Source: Kribbella sindirgiensis (GTDB lineage: Bacteria > Actinomycetota > Actinomycetes > Propionibacteriales > Kribbellaceae). From it: 64,000 nt of DNA. The notes under the pieces were generated by a model. That model was not told where the DNA came from, made no database searches, and saw nothing but the letters and a program-made list of their open reading frames with translations. The stretch lies in the NCBI RefSeq assembly GCF_004331435.1, contig NZ_SJKA01000023.1, positions 1 through 64,000 of the forward strand. The letters are read 5' to 3'. Position numbers and translations under genes: made by a program. This document shows, one piece after another, positions 51,386-59,554 of this stretch (the first letter of the stretch is position 1; every line of letters begins with the position of its first letter).

Positions 51386-52627
51386 GTGCCGTCCGAGCTG
51401 CAGCGGGTCGCCCGCGGCCTGATCGACTGCTTCGACGAGATCCCCCGGGTCGTCGACCAGCTGCTGCGGACGGCCGCGCGCTGCCGCGAGAACGCACAGG
51501 TCGCGCTGATCGCCTCCCGCGGGCAGGCGACCGTCGCCGCCCAGCAGCTCGACGCCGCGGCACGCGCCTGCGAAGCCGCGGCGCACTTCCTGTCGATGGC
51601 ACCGCCCAAGGCGCGCGGCTGGGCCGAAGGCCTGGTCGGTACGGCGGGACCGTCGACCAACCGCCCCTCGTCCGATTCCGCCGACCGCAACAAGGCGACC
51701 AGCGGCACCGGCGCCGAGATCCGCACGCGACGCCTGACCGCGACGTACGAGGACCTGGAGGTTGCCGAGGACAACGAGCCGCCCCTGGTCACAGTCGCCC
51801 GCAAGGCCTTCGAGAACTACCGCAAGGCCCACGAGAAGGACGACGACGACCGGGACCGCGACGACGAAAACCTCCTGGAGCTGGAAATCACCGTCACCGA
51901 AACCGGCGAGGTGATCTTCGAGGAACGCGACGAGAAGGAAGACGAGAAACGCACCGAACGCCTGACCCGCGACTTCGACATCGACCCCACCCTCACCGAA
52001 GCCGTCAAAACCCTCCTCGACTCCATGACCGACGAGAACACCGAGAAGTGGCAACACGCCACCCTCACCATCACCACAAACCACATCGAAGCCACCTTCG
52101 ACTACCCCGAGAACCCTCCCGCCCCGCTCATCGTCGACCTCGAACTCCCGCCGCTCGACGTACCGGATCTCGATCCCGCCTTCGACGTCCGGCCCCTCGA
52201 GGTCGACTTCACTCCCGGGGTGCACGATCCGACGCGCACGTTCGACCCGCAGGAGCTGGCGATCGCGGAGCGGCTGGCCGAGGAAGGTTGGCGCATCGAC
52301 GCCCGCCTGGCCGACCACGACACACCGCACAAGAAGAATCCGGACGTCATGGTTCGCAAGTCGGGTTCCAGCAGCGGGGTCGTCGTCGAGTTCAAGACAC
52401 CGACGAGCGGCAAGAACAGTGCCCTCAAGCGGAACATGAACACCGGCAGCAAACAGGCTGGACGAGACGGCGAGGTGGTGATCGACGGCCGTCCGATCGG
52501 TCTGTCGGAGGACGACGCGCTTCGGGCCTTTCGGCGGGCCTGCGGGCAGCCGGGGTCACGAGTGGCGAGCATGGTGCATGTGATTCTTGGGGATGGACGT
52601 CTGGTGACCTTTGTGAAGGAGTCGTGA
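51386..52627 (+). CDS. Toxin with helical leader and CdiA-type PD-(D/E)XK nuclease tail
   Basis: The 413-residue protein has a helical N-terminal domain (about 1-85: PSELQRVARGLIDCFDEIPR), a highly acidic linker (about 145-195, with EKDDDDRDRDDE), a beta-rich Pro-containing section (about 195-285), and a C-terminal nuclease domain (about 285-413). The last part matches CdiA C-terminal tRNase-like toxins: QELAIAERLAEEGWRIDARL, NPDVMVRK, VVVEFKTPTSGKNSALKRN and KQAGRDGEVVID. The acid in NPD and the EFK pair are the predicted PD-(D/E)XK active site. It has no signal peptide, which fits export through the ATPase module. The GTG start lies 16 bases after the WXG100-like gene. The immunity candidate overlaps its stop by one base. 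Confidence 0.78.
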   Translation: MPSELQRVARGLIDCFDEIPRVVDQLLRTAARCRENAQVALIASRGQATVAAQQLDAAARACEAAAHFLSMAPPKARGWAEGLVGTAGPSTNRPSSDSADRNKATSGTGAEIRTRRLTATYEDLEVAEDNEPPLVTVARKAFENYRKAHEKDDDDRDRDDENLLELEITVTETGEVIFEERDEKEDEKRTERLTRDFDIDPTLTEAVKTLLDSMTDENTEKWQHATLTITTNHIEATFDYPENPPAPLIVDLELPPLDVPDLDPAFDVRPLEVDFTPGVHDPTRTFDPQELAIAERLAEEGWRIDARLADHDTPHKKNPDVMVRKSGSSSGVVVEFKTPTSGKNSALKRNMNTGSKQAGRDGEVVIDGRPIGLSEDDALRAFRRACGQPGSRVASMVHVILGDGRLVTFVKES

Positions 52628-53091
52628 TGGCCGACAGCGATGAGATCTTCCTGGCGCTGGACGAGCCGTTGGAGGTGGCGGCTGAGCGGGTGGCCCGCGT
52701 ACTGGAGCTGGAGTTCAACGGAGATCTGCGGGCCGAGACGGGCGAGCTGCAGTACAAGGTCCGCGCGCGGACGTCCGATGGGGTCGTCGGTGTCTACATC
52801 GGTCCGAACACCTTCGAGCCGGAGCCGGACGAGGTCCAGGCGATGGACGGATACGCCGTTGTCGTCGATGTCCAGTACCGCACGCGGAAGGACGCGCAGG
52901 CGGAAGAAGCCCGGCTGATGTTCGAGCGGTTGGTCGACGCATTGAGCGACGTACCAGCGCTCCTGTCGCACAACGTGGAGGTGCTCGTCGCGGCGTCCCT
53001 CCCAGGCCGCGGCACCCACACCTTCGACCCCGGCACGACCGTCGACGACCCCGACCTGAGCACCTGGGAACCCTGGGTCGCCCGACGTTGA
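52627..53091 (+). CDS. Probable immunity protein for the nuclease toxin
   Basis: The 154-residue acidic protein (MADSDEIFLALDEPLEVAAE) starts at ATG overlapping the toxin stop (TGATG). Small size, net negative charge and strict toxin-then-immunity order suit an antidote to a basic nuclease tail. No family is recognised. Its role is inferred from position and can be tested by co-expression or binding. Confidence 0.65.
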   Translation: MADSDEIFLALDEPLEVAAERVARVLELEFNGDLRAETGELQYKVRARTSDGVVGVYIGPNTFEPEPDEVQAMDGYAVVVDVQYRTRKDAQAEEARLMFERLVDALSDVPALLSHNVEVLVAASLPGRGTHTFDPGTTVDDPDLSTWEPWVARR

Positions 53092-53276
53092 TGGGTCCTC
53101 CGTGGGCCTTCTCACTGGGTGTGAGATTTTTCTGTGGAATCGCGTCATGAACGGCTGGGCGGGCCGTCACTACCTGTGAACCCATCCCCACAGGGAAGTG
53201 GAAGTGATTGCCGTGAAGGGTTGTCTTGCGAGGTCGCTGATGGGATCCGGCTCGACTCGGTGCCGGGTGTATTGAG

Positions 53277-53522
53277 ATGCCTGACGGTGGTGATCCGCGC
53301 CCGGCTGCGGTCCGGGTGGAGCGTCGTCGGGTGAGGGTCTGGTTCGGGGACCATGTGGTCGCCGACTACCGGGCCGAAGCGGAGCTGGCCGAGCGGTACG
53401 CCGCGGCCATGTCGCGCAGGTTCGCCGGGTTGCGGGTGACCAGTGACCCGGTGCCGGACCACGATCCAGGACCGGAACGGAAGCTGCCGGGGGAGCGGCT
53501 CTGGGAGGTAGCGCCGAAATGA
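53277..53522 (+). CDS. Small conserved protein of unknown function
   Basis: The 81-residue product has basic and aromatic-rich strands (RVERRRVRVWFGDHVVADY) followed by an acidic tail. It starts at ATG after GTATTGAG with no strong ribosome site, and its end overlaps the next start by ATGA. Similar small proteins are found in pairs in actinomycetes; I know no function. It follows the toxin module and may be unrelated. Confidence 0.6.
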   Translation: MPDGGDPRPAAVRVERRRVRVWFGDHVVADYRAEAELAERYAAAMSRRFAGLRVTSDPVPDHDPGPERKLPGERLWEVAPK

Positions 53523-53911
53523 GTTCCCGTCGCTTCCGGCTGATCCGTCATCAAGATGTCTCCGGGGTCAGCGGCACCGGACCCGTCGCCGAGGGTGTGC
53601 AGTTCACCGACGGCGCGGTCGCGCTCCGCTGGTACGGCGACTATCCGACCACGACCGTCTGGGACGGTATCGACTCCGTCGTCGCGATCCACGGGCACGG
53701 CGGGGCCACGACGGTCGAGTGGCTCGACCCCGAACGGGGTCCCGATCCCGACCTTCAGTTGCCGCCCCGCGAGTCCCTCCCGCCGCGGCCGTGGCCGGAC
53801 CTGCACTCGGCGCCCGAGCCGCAGGACCCCGACCCGCTGCACTCCGACCGCGACCTCGGCCCGTACGGCGCGGCGCCGCCGTCCACGTCGTCGTACCGCG
53901 CCTTCCGCTGA
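53519..53911 (+). CDS. Small conserved protein with Pro/Asp-rich tail
   Basis: The 130-residue protein has a folded N-terminal half (FRLIRHQDVSGVSGTGPVAE and LRWYGDYPTTTVWDGIDSV) and a low-complexity Pro/Asp-rich tail. It is coupled to the gene before it by ATGA. Function is unknown. A strong hairpin terminator follows. Confidence 0.65.
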   Translation: MSSRRFRLIRHQDVSGVSGTGPVAEGVQFTDGAVALRWYGDYPTTTVWDGIDSVVAIHGHGGATTVEWLDPERGPDPDLQLPPRESLPPRPWPDLHSAPEPQDPDPLHSDRDLGPYGAAPPSTSSYRAFR

Positions 53912-53962
53912 GGTCCCGATCCACCGGTGCCGGCCCAAACCCCTCCCGGCACCGGTCACCTC

Positions 53963-54002
53963 GGTACGGCGTACGCCTGGGCGAGCCGGCGTACGCCGTA
54001 CC
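53963..54002. terminator. Bidirectional hairpin terminator
   Basis: A perfect 15-bp inverted repeat (53963-53977 and 53988-54002, core ACGGCGTACGCC) with a 10-base loop lies between convergent genes. There is no U-run. Confidence 0.82.
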
Positions 54003-54009
54003 TGAGGAT

Positions 54010-54315
54010 TCACTCCATCGAGGCGATCTTGTCGAGGTTGTAGAACGCGCCCGGACCGTCGCACAGCGCCATCATCTTCTCCGACATCTCGGTGGTGTCG
54101 GCACGCTGTGAGTTCTCCATCGCCGCCTCGTACGACTCGAACTCGACGATGGCGAAGTAGCGCCCCGGCTCGTCGCGGTCGGCGCAGGTGATGCCGCGGG
54201 TCGGCGCCGGTCCGTCGCCCTCGGCCTCGCGTTTCGCGCGGAAGTCCTCCAGCAGCGCCGCGACCTCGTCCGGCTTGGACGTCCGGTACTCGATGATCTG
54301 AACGAAACCAGCCAT
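54010..54315 (-). CDS. Dimeric alpha/beta-barrel protein (ABM/EthD-like)
   Basis: The 101-residue protein has a ferredoxin-like pattern (MAGFVQIIEYRTSKPDEVAA, CADRDEPGRYFAIVEFESYE) typical of dimeric alpha/beta-barrel proteins that bind small aromatic or peroxide substrates. The ATG at 54315 is preferred over the GTG three bases upstream because CAGGGGG lies five bases away. Its specific reaction is unknown. Confidence 0.7.
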   Translation of the reverse strand: MAGFVQIIEYRTSKPDEVAALLEDFRAKREAEGDGPAPTRGITCADRDEPGRYFAIVEFESYEAAMENSQRADTTEMSEKMMALCDGPGAFYNLDKIASME

Positions 54316-54493
54316 CACTTCCCCCTGTTTCCACAGACACTCACCCCTGGGTGTCTTCTGGTTCGACAGTGCGCCCGGATCGCCTGCCTGGCAAGGGGGC
54401 GACGATTACGGTGACGTGACGAGGGCATCGGGTGTTTCTGCCCTCGGCAGAGGCGCCTGGGCAATGCCGGCCGGGCCTGATTGGCTGGCCGGT

Positions 54494-55483
54494 ATGGAGA
54501 TTCTGATCCTCGGTGGTACGGCGTGGCTCGGTCGGGAGATCGCGACCCAGGCGATCGCGCGCGGGCATGCGGTGACGTGTGTGGCCCGTGGCGAGAGCGG
54601 CACGGTGGCGGACGGTGCGACATTGGTCGCGGCCGATCGCAGCAGCCCGGACGCGTACGACGCGGTGCCCGTACAGGACTGGGACGCGGTGTTCGAGGTC
54701 TCGTGGCAGCCCGGTTTCGTGAAGGGCGCGCTCGCGGCGTTCGGTGCCCGTGCCAAGCATTGGACGTACGTGTCGTCGGTGAACGCGTACGAGAAGTACG
54801 ACACTCCCGGCGCGGACGAGACCGCGGCCCTGCGGGAGCCGACCGCGGACGACGTGGCCGATCGGGAGCTGTACGGCGAGGCGAAGGTCGCGTGTGAGCT
54901 CGCCTCGCGCGAGGTGGTCGGGGATCGGCTGGTGATCGCTCGCGCCGGTCTGATCGGTGGGCCGGGGGACGGAACCGATCGCGCGGGCGCCTGGGTCGCG
55001 CGGGCGGCGCGGGCGCCGGAGGAGCCGTTGCTGGTGCCCGACACGCCCGAGCTGACGACGGCGGTGATCGACGTACGGGACCTCGCGGGATGGCTGCTGG
55101 ACAACGCGACCGAGGGGCGTACGGGGACGTTCGACACGTTCGGGCCTGTGGTGCCGTTCGGTGAGTGGATCGAGCTGGCGCGGGAGGTGGGCGGTCACGC
55201 CGGGCCGGTGGTGCTCGCGCCGCGGGAGTGGCTGGAGGAGCAGAAGGTCGAGCAGTACATGGGCCCGGACTCGTTGGCGATGTGGCTGACCGAGCCGGGC
55301 TACGAGGGCTGGTCGTCCCGCAGCGGTGCGGCGGCGGCCGCGGCCGGCCTCGTCCACCGATCCCGCCGGGAGTTCGTCGAGGACACCCTGGCCTGGGAGC
55401 GCGAGCTCGGCCTGGACCGCGAGCGGAAGGCAGGCCTCAGCCCGTCCAAGGAGAAAGAGTTGCTGGCGGCCCTGAAGGCTTAG
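54494..55483 (+). CDS. NAD-dependent epimerase/reductase (atypical SDR)
   Basis: The 329-residue protein begins MEILILGGTAWLGREIATQA, the glycine-rich NAD(P) motif of extended or atypical SDRs, and contains HWTYVSSVNAYEKYDTPG, DRELYGEAKVACELAS and AVIDVRDLAGWLLDNA. The YGEAK motif is the likely catalytic Tyr-Lys pair. The start at 54494 is preferred over a GTG-like extension to 54416 because family proteins begin at the glycine motif. Nucleotide-sugar epimerase or reductase activity is possible; the substrate is unknown. The stop is directly followed by a half copy of a palindromic element. Confidence 0.85.
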   Translation: MEILILGGTAWLGREIATQAIARGHAVTCVARGESGTVADGATLVAADRSSPDAYDAVPVQDWDAVFEVSWQPGFVKGALAAFGARAKHWTYVSSVNAYEKYDTPGADETAALREPTADDVADRELYGEAKVACELASREVVGDRLVIARAGLIGGPGDGTDRAGAWVARAARAPEEPLLVPDTPELTTAVIDVRDLAGWLLDNATEGRTGTFDTFGPVVPFGEWIELAREVGGHAGPVVLAPREWLEEQKVEQYMGPDSLAMWLTEPGYEGWSSRSGAAAAAAGLVHRSRREFVEDTLAWERELGLDRERKAGLSPSKEKELLAALKA

Positions 55484-55569
55484 GGGGTGTCTGATGGTTC
55501 CCCGCCTACTGCGGGGCACTCGGCACGGCACCTCGCCGCACGGGTGCAAAGGCCACGATGCTCCGCCTC
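55484..55569 (+). repeat. Half copy of the palindromic MITE-like element
   Basis: These 86 bases match the left half of the complete element at 63250-63412. The region from CGCCTACTGCGGGGCACTCG to GATGCTCCGC is almost identical, with one change in the GTGCAAAGG stretch. The left terminal repeat is partly changed (GGGTGTCTGATGGTTCCC). The right half is absent, and a gene remnant starts at the break. Confidence 0.7.
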
Positions 55570-55734
55570 GTGTTCGGGCACAGCCACATTCCGTGGGACA
55601 CGACCGCGCCCGGCGGGCTCCGGCTGCTGAACCCGGGGTCGCCGACCGATCGCAGGCGGCAGCCGTACTGCACTTACCAGACCGCGACGATCACCGCCGG
55701 CCGACTGCAACAGGTTGCCTTGCGCAACCTTTAA
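55558..55734 (+). pseudogene. Remnant of a YfcE-type metallophosphoesterase
   Basis: A short frame with ATG inside the repeat reads MLRLVFGHSHIPWDT, GLRLLNPGSPTDRRRQPYCT and ends in ALRNL before TAA at 55732-55734. GHSH and NPGS are the last metal-binding motifs of calcineurin-like phosphoesterases of the YfcE type. The larger N-terminal part with the first metal ligands is missing. The element seems to have inserted in, or been recombined with, this gene, leaving only its 3' end. Confidence 0.7.
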
Positions 55735-55755
55735 GTTGCGTACTGCAACGACCGC

Positions 55756-55816
55756 GGCCGGGCGGACGTGGACGGCGCCGTACCACCGAGTTACGGCGCA
55801 CCACGACTGCCCGGCC
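55756..55816. terminator. Extended imperfect hairpin
   Basis: Nested pairs GGCCGGGC/GCCCGGCC (55756-55763, 55809-55816), CGTGG/CCACG and GCGCCGTA/TACGGCGC (55775-55782, 55792-55799) form a long hairpin with a 9-base loop. It lies between the phosphoesterase remnant and a convergent small gene. Confidence 0.65.
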
Positions 55817-55830
55817 GGTTGTCGCCAGGG

Positions 55831-55986
55831 TCAGGCGTTGGCTGCTTCCTTGACCCGGGTCTTGAGGCGATCGCGGACCTCTTCCGGCGTGTACGCACGG
55901 CGCTTCCGCTCGCCCCGGGCGATCACGACCCCCGTCGCGGCGACGCCGACGAGTCCCGCAAGCCCTACCACCTTCCATACCTTCAT
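55831..55986 (-). CDS. 51-residue membrane-anchored small protein
   Basis: The product reads MKVWKVVGLAGLVGVAATGV and continues with one membrane helix to residue 24, a basic GERKRRAY stretch and a charged helix ending KTRVKEAANA. The start is ATG at 55986. Small proteins of this form (one N-terminal helix and a charged tail) are common in actinobacteria, often beside cell-surface genes, but their role is unknown. The gene is convergent with the hairpin at 55756-55816 and divergent from the NlpC/P60-like gene. Confidence 0.65.
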   Translation of the reverse strand: MKVWKVVGLAGLVGVAATGVVIARGERKRRAYTPEEVRDRLKTRVKEAANA

Positions 55987-56004
55987 GCCGACTAACCTAG
56001 CGAC

Positions 56005-56640
56005 GTGACCAGCCGGATTTCACTGGATGACGCTACGGAACTGACACGAACAGGTGACATTTGGCTGTTCCGCGGTGGGAGCGCCGCGGATCGCGCCATT
56101 CAGATGACCACCAACAGCCCGGTCAACCACGTCGGGATGGCGGTCGTCGTCGAGGACCTCCCGCCGCTGATGTGGCACGCGGAGCTGGGTCGCTCGCTCC
56201 CGGACATGTGGACCGGCCAGCACCAGCGCGGTGCGCAGCTGCACAACCTGCGCGACGCGGTGCTGGTGTGGGCCCGCAAGTACGGTCAGCAAGCCTGGCT
56301 GCGGCAGCTCGATCATCCCGTCACGCGGGAGATGGAGGACGCGGTACTGCGGACCGTCGCCCGCCTGGACGGTACGCCGTTCCCGTCGACGGCCCGGCTC
56401 GCGTCGCGCTGGGTCCGCGGACGGGTGCCGGCGATTCGTCGCGGATCGCGTGAGCTCGAGCTGGAGTCGGCGTACTGCGCCGAGGTGGTCGCGGTGACGT
56501 ACGAGGAAATGGGACTGCTGCGCGGGCGGAAGCTCAACTGGTACGACCCGGGGCGGTTCTGGAGCGGCGACGAACTCCAGCTGGCGCGCGGCGCGCGGCT
56601 GGGCGAGGAGATCGAGGTCCACATCCCGTCCGATACCTGA
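56005..56640 (+). CDS. Permuted NlpC/P60-like (YiiX/YaeF) cysteine hydrolase-type protein
   Basis: The 211-residue protein shows the permuted order of YiiX/YaeF-like NlpC/P60 proteins: GDIWLFRGGSAADRAIQM, the histidine in NHVGMAVVV, a polar residue in WHAEL, and then the candidate cysteine in SAYCAEVVAVTYEEMG near residue 155. Enzymes of this group cleave amide bonds of peptidoglycan or lipids, or act as acyltransferases. No signal peptide is visible. The GTG start is 18 bases from the small divergent gene. Confidence 0.72.
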   Translation: MTSRISLDDATELTRTGDIWLFRGGSAADRAIQMTTNSPVNHVGMAVVVEDLPPLMWHAELGRSLPDMWTGQHQRGAQLHNLRDAVLVWARKYGQQAWLRQLDHPVTREMEDAVLRTVARLDGTPFPSTARLASRWVRGRVPAIRRGSRELELESAYCAEVVAVTYEEMGLLRGRKLNWYDPGRFWSGDELQLARGARLGEEIEVHIPSDT

Positions 56641-56709
56641 CGTGACGGAAACTGTCGGCGGCGTGTGATTGGGTTGTCTCAGTCGGTCAGCGAGCCGGAG
56701 GAGGCCTGG

Positions 56710-57942
56710 ATGTACGCCGTCATCGACACCGAGACGACCGGTCTGCTGCCGACCCATCGGCACCGGATCATCGAGATCGCTGTCGTGCTGCTGGACGCGC
56801 GTGGGCGGGTCGAGCGCGAGTGGGTGACGTTGCTGAATCCGCAACGCGATCTGGGCCCGCAGCACATTCACGGGATCCTCACCGCCGACGTGCTGGCGGC
56901 GCCGGAGTTCCGGGACATCGCACGGCAGTTGGGCGAGCTGCTCGCCGGGCGGATGGTGGTCGGGCACAACGTCGAGTTCGATCTTGGATTCCTGCGGGCC
57001 GAGTTCGCGCGGCTCGGTGTCACCGTTCCGCTGATCACCGAGCGGTCGATGTGCACGATGGCTTTGGCCGGGTATCTGCATCCGGGCGCCAAACGGACCC
57101 TCGGCGCCTGTTGCGCCGCGGCCGGGATCTCGATCGAGGGCTGGCATTCGGCGTTGGCGGACACCCGCGCGACGGCGGAGCTCTTCGCCCAGTACCTCGG
57201 GGCTTTCGCGGCACCGCCACCGTGGCAGTGGGCCTACGAGGAGGTACGTCGGCTGCGCTGGCCGGAGCTTCCGGGCACGGACGTCGCGCCGACGGTGCGA
57301 CCGGTGCATGCCGGTGGTCGCCACGGCTGGATGAGTCGGCTCGTCGACCAGTTGCCACGCGTCCCGGAGCCGCCGCAGGCCGACTCGTATCTCGTCCTCC
57401 TCGACACGATCCTCGCCAACCGCGAGATCACGGCCGCGGACGCCGATCAGTTGGTGCAGGTGGCAACCGAGCTCGGGATGACACGCCCGCAGGTCGATCA
57501 CCTCCATCGGTGGTACGTGTCCGCGCTGGCGACCGCGTCGTGGGGGACCGGCGAGATCTCACCCGACCAGCGCAGCGATCTCGACCAGGTCGCGATGATG
57601 CTCGGGCAGCGCGCGTCCGACGTCGACGAGGCGCTGCTCCGCGTGAGCGCCGGGAGGTACGTCGTACCGGATCGTCCTGGTGCGCGCGGGTATCCGCCGG
57701 GGAGCACGCTCGTGTTCACCGGCGACATGGTCCAGCCGCGCGAGGTGTGGTGGGACCGGGCCGTCGCGGCCGGGTTCGTGCCTCAGGAGGCGGTCCGCCC
57801 GGACACCACGTTCGTGGTCGCCGCCGACGTGGACAGCCTGTCGGTCAAGGCCCGCGCGGCCCGCGAGTTCGGCATCCCGATCATCTCGGCCGACGACTTC
57901 CGCCGGATGCTCCCCACCACCGAGGAACGCAAGGCGGGTTAA
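56710..57942 (+). CDS. DnaQ-like 3'-5' exonuclease with TerB-like middle and BRCT tail
   Basis: The 410-residue protein starts with an exonuclease domain (about 1-165): AVIDTETTG (motif I), VVGHNVEFDLGFL (motif II) and WHSALADTRATAEL (motif III, DEDDh type). A helical TerB-like region (about 225-315) and a BRCT domain (about 325-405: STLVFTGDM, DTTFVVAADVDSLSVKARAA) follow. It probably trims DNA ends in repair; this three-part layout is known in actinobacteria. The ATG at 56710 is preferred because GGAGGAGG lies upstream. pyrE follows one base after its stop. Confidence 0.85.
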   Translation: MYAVIDTETTGLLPTHRHRIIEIAVVLLDARGRVEREWVTLLNPQRDLGPQHIHGILTADVLAAPEFRDIARQLGELLAGRMVVGHNVEFDLGFLRAEFARLGVTVPLITERSMCTMALAGYLHPGAKRTLGACCAAAGISIEGWHSALADTRATAELFAQYLGAFAAPPPWQWAYEEVRRLRWPELPGTDVAPTVRPVHAGGRHGWMSRLVDQLPRVPEPPQADSYLVLLDTILANREITAADADQLVQVATELGMTRPQVDHLHRWYVSALATASWGTGEISPDQRSDLDQVAMMLGQRASDVDEALLRVSAGRYVVPDRPGARGYPPGSTLVFTGDMVQPREVWWDRAVAAGFVPQEAVRPDTTFVVAADVDSLSVKARAAREFGIPIISADDFRRMLPTTEERKAG

Positions 57943-57943
57943 G

Positions 57944-58474
57944 GTGCTCGGCGTGGAGCTTGTGGAGCTGGGCCGGCGCATCTACTCGACTGCTCATCTG
58001 ACCGGGGAGTTCGTCCTGCGGTCGGGGCAGACGACGAACGAGTACTTCGACAAGTACCGGTTCGAGGCTGACCCGGTGCTGCTGGACACGGTCGCAGAGG
58101 CGATGGTTCCGCTGGTGCCCGCGGGCACCGAGGTGCTGGCCGGTCTGGAGATGGGCGGGATCCCGGTGGTGACCGCGCTCGCGCGTCATACCGGTTTGCC
58201 ATGCGCGTTCGTCCGCAAGCAGGCAAAGCCGTACGGGACCGCCCGGCTCGCCGAGGGTGCTGAGATTGCCGGCCGAGTGGTGACGATCGTCGAGGACGTG
58301 GTCACCACGGGCGGCCAGATCGTGCTGTCCACCACCGAGCTCCGCGCGCTCGGCGCCAACATCACCGACGCCCTGTGCGTCATCAACCGCAACCCGGACA
58401 CCCCCGCCCCACTCACCGAAGCCGGCCTGACCCTGCACGCCCTTCTCAAGAGCGAAGACCTCTCCGAGGGTTAA
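57944..58474 (+). CDS. pyrE: Orotate phosphoribosyltransferase
   Basis: The 176-residue protein has the PRPP-binding loop TIVEDVVTTGGQIV, FDKYRFEADP and GGIPVVTALARHTGLPCAFV with the VRKQAKPYGT catalytic loop. It makes orotidine 5'-phosphate from orotate and PRPP in pyrimidine synthesis. The start may be GTG 57944 (after AAGGCGGG) or GTG 57953. Other pyr genes are not nearby; in actinobacteria pyrE often stands apart. It overlaps the convergent AraC gene by four bases. Confidence 0.93.
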   Translation: MLGVELVELGRRIYSTAHLTGEFVLRSGQTTNEYFDKYRFEADPVLLDTVAEAMVPLVPAGTEVLAGLEMGGIPVVTALARHTGLPCAFVRKQAKPYGTARLAEGAEIAGRVVTIVEDVVTTGGQIVLSTTELRALGANITDALCVINRNPDTPAPLTEAGLTLHALLKSEDLSEG

Positions 58475-59412
58475 CTGCTGCGCCACTCGCGCGGGGTGAC
58501 ACCGTAAGCCCGGCGGAAGCGTCGGGTGAAGTGGGCCGCGTCGTCGAATCCCCAGCGTGCCGCGATGACCGCGACCGGGAGGTGCCGGCTCGCCGGATCG
58601 GTGAGTTGCCGCGCGGCGCCCTTCAGCCGCTCCGTGATCAGCCACTGTTCGAGGCTGCGGTGATGCTCGGCGAACAGCTTGTACAGGTAACGGACCGACA
58701 CGTTGTGGGCCGCCGCGATCTGCGCGGGACCGAGCGCCGGATCCCGCAGATGCCGCCGCATGTACCAAGTGATGCGAGAGAACAGTACGTCGGCCAGCGC
58801 GGGCGGCTCGCTGTCGCCGTCCGCGGCGGATGTGAGCAATGCGCGGACGAGCTGCGTGGTGGCGTCGCCGATCATCGCGGCCGACGGAGTGTCGTGCAGC
58901 GACTCGAGGATCCCCGGCAGCGCGGTGAGATGGTTCAGGACGAGGTCGTACACCGGGCTGCTCGGCAGCCGGGAAGCCGCCGCACGGATCGTCTCGACGC
59001 TGAGCCCGAGATCTGCGTAGTCGATCTGGAACGCCTGCGACGCGCCGATCCCGCTCCAGGCGAAGTCGTACGGCGCGGTGAGGTCGACGAGCATCAGCTC
59101 ACCGGTCCGGACCCGCCGATCGTGGCCGCCCTGACTGAACACGCCTGACCCGGTCACCTGCACCGCGAGGGCCAGGCGCTCCGGGCCGCCGATGCGGACA
59201 TGCTTCGGCGTCCGGACGAGACGGATCCCGGAGCCCTCGTTGCGGAACAGGTCCGGGGTGCCGAGCTGCCAGAAGTCCATCCGTGCGTGGACGTCGCCAC
59301 CCGGGTCCTCGTGCTCGACGCGCGACGGCACGCTCGCGGACATCATCGCCGAGTAGAACGCCTCGGCCCGGTCCCGCCGCGGCAGCACAGCGGTATTGAG
59401 CAGCACGGCCAT
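58471..59412 (-). CDS. AraC-family transcriptional regulator
   Basis: The 313-residue protein has an AraC-binding-like N-terminal domain (about 20-170: FWQLGTPDLFRNEGSGIRLV, RTGELMLVDLTAPYDF) and two C-terminal helix-turn-helix motifs (about 210-310: PAQIAAAHNVSVRYLYKLF and VAVIAARWGFDDAAHFTRRF). These proteins sense small molecules and control nearby genes. It is divergent from the hydrolase at 59555, so that hydrolase and the linked metallo-beta-lactamase-fold gene are probable targets. The ATG at 59412 follows GGGGGAG. Confidence 0.88.
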   Translation of the reverse strand: MAVLLNTAVLPRRDRAEAFYSAMMSASVPSRVEHEDPGGDVHARMDFWQLGTPDLFRNEGSGIRLVRTPKHVRIGGPERLALAVQVTGSGVFSQGGHDRRVRTGELMLVDLTAPYDFAWSGIGASQAFQIDYADLGLSVETIRAAASRLPSSPVYDLVLNHLTALPGILESLHDTPSAAMIGDATTQLVRALLTSAADGDSEPPALADVLFSRITWYMRRHLRDPALGPAQIAAAHNVSVRYLYKLFAEHHRSLEQWLITERLKGAARQLTDPASRHLPVAVIAARWGFDDAAHFTRRFRRAYGVTPREWRSS

Positions 59413-59554
59413 CTTGCCCCCTCCACCACCCCTGGCGATCTGGTGGGCGAACTGTGCACACACAGCCCAGATCCGTGCAGACAGATCCTACCGAGCACGA
59501 CGTACCGGCCACTACGGTTTCGGCAAACCCGGTGGGAGGGAAGGGGACGCGATC

